Positions 12,478 through 13,933 of a DNA stretch of 13,933 bases are shown piece after piece; the first letter of the stretch is position 1, and the number at the start of each line of letters is the position of its first letter. A program made the position numbers and the translations under genes. The notes under the pieces were generated by a model. It was not told where the DNA came from and did not search any database. It saw nothing but the letters and a program-made list of their open reading frames with translations. The DNA lies in contig CBIHLX010000016.1 of assembly GCA_966210935.1 (NCBI GenBank), forward strand, positions 1 through 13,933, read 5' to 3'. Origin of the DNA: CBIHLX01 sp966210935 (GTDB taxonomy: Bacteria; Patescibacteriota; Saccharimonadia; Saccharimonadales; Saccharimonadaceae).

Positions 12478-13055
12478 TACTTGTCCTCCTTCTTAGCTGC
12501 TTTCTTGGTAGGTGCGTTTAGCCACTCTTCCTTAGGAACGAGGCTCTTAAGAGCGTCGATGGTAGCGTAAGCGATGTTCACCTTGTTAGTTGAGCCAAGG
12601 CTCTTTGAAAGCATGTTGCGGATACCGGTAACACCGATGATCTGGCGAACAACACCACCGGCAATAATACCGGTACCAGGTGCTGCAGGCTTGATGAGTA
12701 CGCGAGCACCTGAAAGCTTTACTTCTGCGTCGTGAGGAATAGTTTCATTCACAACTGGGATAGTAATCAGGTTCTTCTTAGCAACGTCAGTTGCTTTAGC
12801 GATAGCAGCCTGGACGTCAGCGCCCTTAGCGACACCAACACCAACCTTAGTTTTGCGGTCACCAACAACAACAAGTGCCTTAAAGCGGAAGCGGCGGCCA
12901 CCCTTTACAACACGTGCAACGCGGTCGATGTTAATAACAAGCTCTTCGAACTGCTTTGGCTCAGCAGGTGTTTGGTCACGACGGTTGTCGCGGCGGCCAC
13001 CCTGACGGCCATCAGTCTGGCGAGGAGCACGAGTAGCAGTAGTCTGTTCTGCCAT
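12477..13055 (-). CDS. rpsE: Small ribosomal subunit protein S5 (uS5)
   Basis: A 192-residue uS5 protein, which affects translational accuracy at the 30S decoding side. The double-stranded RNA-binding-like domain begins near residue 36 (F-E-E-L-V-I-N-I-D-R-V-A-R-V-V-K-G-G-R-R-F-R-F), and the C-terminal half has P-A-A-P-G-T-G-I-I-A-G-G and S-L-G-S-T-N-K-V-N-I. The first ~33 residues are an Arg/Gln/Asp-rich extension common in longer S5 forms. GGAG precedes the ATG. rplR ends two bases upstream. Confidence 0.98.
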   Translation of the reverse strand: MAEQTTATRAPRQTDGRQGGRRDNRRDQTPAEPKQFEELVINIDRVARVVKGGRRFRFKALVVVGDRKTKVGVGVAKGADVQAAIAKATDVAKKNLITIPVVNETIPHDAEVKLSGARVLIKPAAPGTGIIAGGVVRQIIGVTGIRNMLSKSLGSTNKVNIAYATIDALKSLVPKEEWLNAPTKKAAKKEDK

Positions 13056-13056
13056 A

Positions 13057-13413
13057 TTAGAACTCCAGTCCTTCCTTGCGTGCAGCGTCAGCGAGAGCAG
13101 CGAGACGGCCAGCGTACTGGCGACCGTTGCGATCGAACACTACAGTAGTGATTTTAGCTTTCTTTGCCTTCTTACCGATCTCAGTACCGACAAATGCAGC
13201 CTGCTCAGCGAGTGAGCCAGTTTGCTTTGTACCGACAGTCGTAGCGGCAGCAAGTGTGTGCTGCTTTACATCGTCGATCAGCTGTGCGCTGACGTGCTTG
13301 TTTGAGATAGTAACGGTCAGGCGTGGGCGTTCAGTGGTGCCAGAAATCTTAGCACGAACGCGATTCTTACGAAGACTCTTGTTAAGGAGCTTCTTAGCGA
13401 GATCTGCTGCCAT
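13057..13413 (-). CDS. rplR: Large ribosomal subunit protein L18 (uL18)
   Basis: A 118-residue uL18 protein that binds 5S rRNA in the central protuberance. R-K-N-R-V-R-A-K-I-S-G-T-T-E-R-P-R-L near residues 15-32 and the C-terminal V-V-F-D-R-N-G-R-Q-Y-A-G-R-L-A-A-L-A-D-A-A-R-K-E-G-L are family hallmarks. Length is standard. It lies between rplF and rpsE with gaps of two bases or fewer. Confidence 0.98.
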   Translation of the reverse strand: MAADLAKKLLNKSLRKNRVRAKISGTTERPRLTVTISNKHVSAQLIDDVKQHTLAAATTVGTKQTGSLAEQAAFVGTEIGKKAKKAKITTVVFDRNGRQYAGRLAALADAARKEGLEF

Positions 13414-13415
13414 GA

Positions 13416-13933
13416 TTACTTACCAGCCTTTCCTGCCTTGCGAAGGAGAACTTCGTCAGCATACTTAATACCCTTACCCTTGTATGGTTCAGGCTTCTTT
13501 AGTGAGCGGATTTCAGCAGCAACCTGACCAACAGCTTGCTTATCGATGCCGCTAACAGTGATCACCATCTTGTCGTTAGATACGTTAACACCTTCTGGCG
13601 CCTTGTACTTAACTTCATGGCTGAAACCGAGGCTCATAGTAAGCTCGTTGTTCTGTGTTGCAACACGGAAACCAACACCATTTACTTCTAGTTTCTTTTC
13701 GAAAGCCTTTGTCACACCCTCAACAGCGTTGAAGAGGAGTGCGCGCTGCAGACCGTGCTGCGCTTTCGCGATGCGCTCGTCATCTTTACGAGTGACGATT
13801 GCTTGTGTACCTTCGAGAGTCACAGTCACGTCGCTCAGATGTGGCACAGTTAATTCACCCTTAGGGCCCTTAACTGAGATAACATCTGAATCAACCGTGA
13901 TTGTCACACCTGCAGGTACGTCAATTGGTAGTT
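13416..13933 (-). CDS. rplF: Large ribosomal subunit protein L6 (uL6), 5' end beyond the window
   Basis: A uL6 protein near the factor-binding site of the 50S subunit. The frame stays open to the right edge and reads L-P-I-D-V-P-A-G-V-T-I-T-V-D, matching the family N-terminal region (P-I-x-I-P-A-G-V-x-V), so the real start lies a few codons outside. An internal GTG at 13905-13907 should not be taken as the start. V-S-V-K-G-P-K-G-E-L near the visible beginning and the C-terminal K-K-P-E-P-Y-K-G-K-G-I-K-Y are diagnostic of L6. At least 171 residues are visible, so only about ten are missing. Confidence 0.97.
   Translation of the reverse strand, partial: LPIDVPAGVTITVDSDVISVKGPKGELTVPHLSDVTVTLEGTQAIVTRKDDERIAKAQHGLQRALLFNAVEGVTKAFEKKLEVNGVGFRVATQNNELTMSLGFSHEVKYKAPEGVNVSNDKMVITVSGIDKQAVGQVAAEIRSLKKPEPYKGKGIKYADEVLLRKAGKAGK

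Noticed and set aside
13905..13907. GTG as the rplF start
   Set aside because: The frame remains open to the window edge and the upstream codons match the conserved L6 N-terminal region, so the gene is simply cut by the window.

Overview
The window looks like a chromosomal segment from a member of the Patescibacteria/CPR, most likely Candidatus Saccharibacteria (TM7). The basis is the divergent but complete set of core ribosomal proteins, the absence of L30 (rpmD) between S5 and L15 (a loss known across the CPR), cysteine-free forms of S4, L33 and L36, and very tight gene packing. UGA is used as a stop (rluD ends in TGA overlapping the holB ATG), which argues against the UGA=Gly lineages (Gracilibacteria/Absconditabacteria). 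The assignment rests on family knowledge, not on a search.

Layout. Positions 1-120 hold the last 12 codons of a + strand gene and a perfect bidirectional terminator. Positions 121-850 hold rpmG (L33) and tRNA-Thr(GGT) on the minus strand and tRNA-Thr(TGT)-tRNA-Tyr(GTA) on the plus strand. From 930 to the right end every protein gene is on the minus strand. Read in the direction of transcription (right to left), the blocks are: (i) rplF(partial)-rplR-rpsE-rplO, closed by a terminator; (ii) secY with its own promoter and terminator; (iii) a small, separately controlled gene of unknown function (9778-10125); (iv) infA-rpmJ-rpsM-rpsK-rpsD-rpoA-rplQ-rplM-rpsI, closed by a terminator; (v) a type IV prepilin gene with its own promoter; (vi) trpS-rluD-holB, coupled by 1-nt and 4-nt overlaps, followed by a membrane-anchored TPR protein; (vii) a second small, separately controlled gene of unknown function (930-1190).

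The window is mostly the spc/alpha ribosomal superoperon plus translation and replication housekeeping: translation initiation (IF-1), ribosome assembly, RNA polymerase alpha, protein export (SecY), tryptophan charging, rRNA pseudouridylation and clamp loading. The usual adk and map genes between secY and infA are absent; that slot is taken by the small gene of block iii.

The parts least explained by known families are: two short, G+C-richer genes with near-consensus promoters and many internal inverted repeats; a G+C-rich palindromic island between secY and rplO; a recurring arrangement in which a TATAAT box lies only 9-10 nt upstream of start codons (TPR gene, trpS, prepilin), suggesting leaderless mRNAs; an extra N-terminal domain on the RluD-family enzyme; and a similar basic C-terminal tail on two otherwise unlinked proteins. 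I saw no CRISPR array, insertion sequence, attachment site or replication origin.
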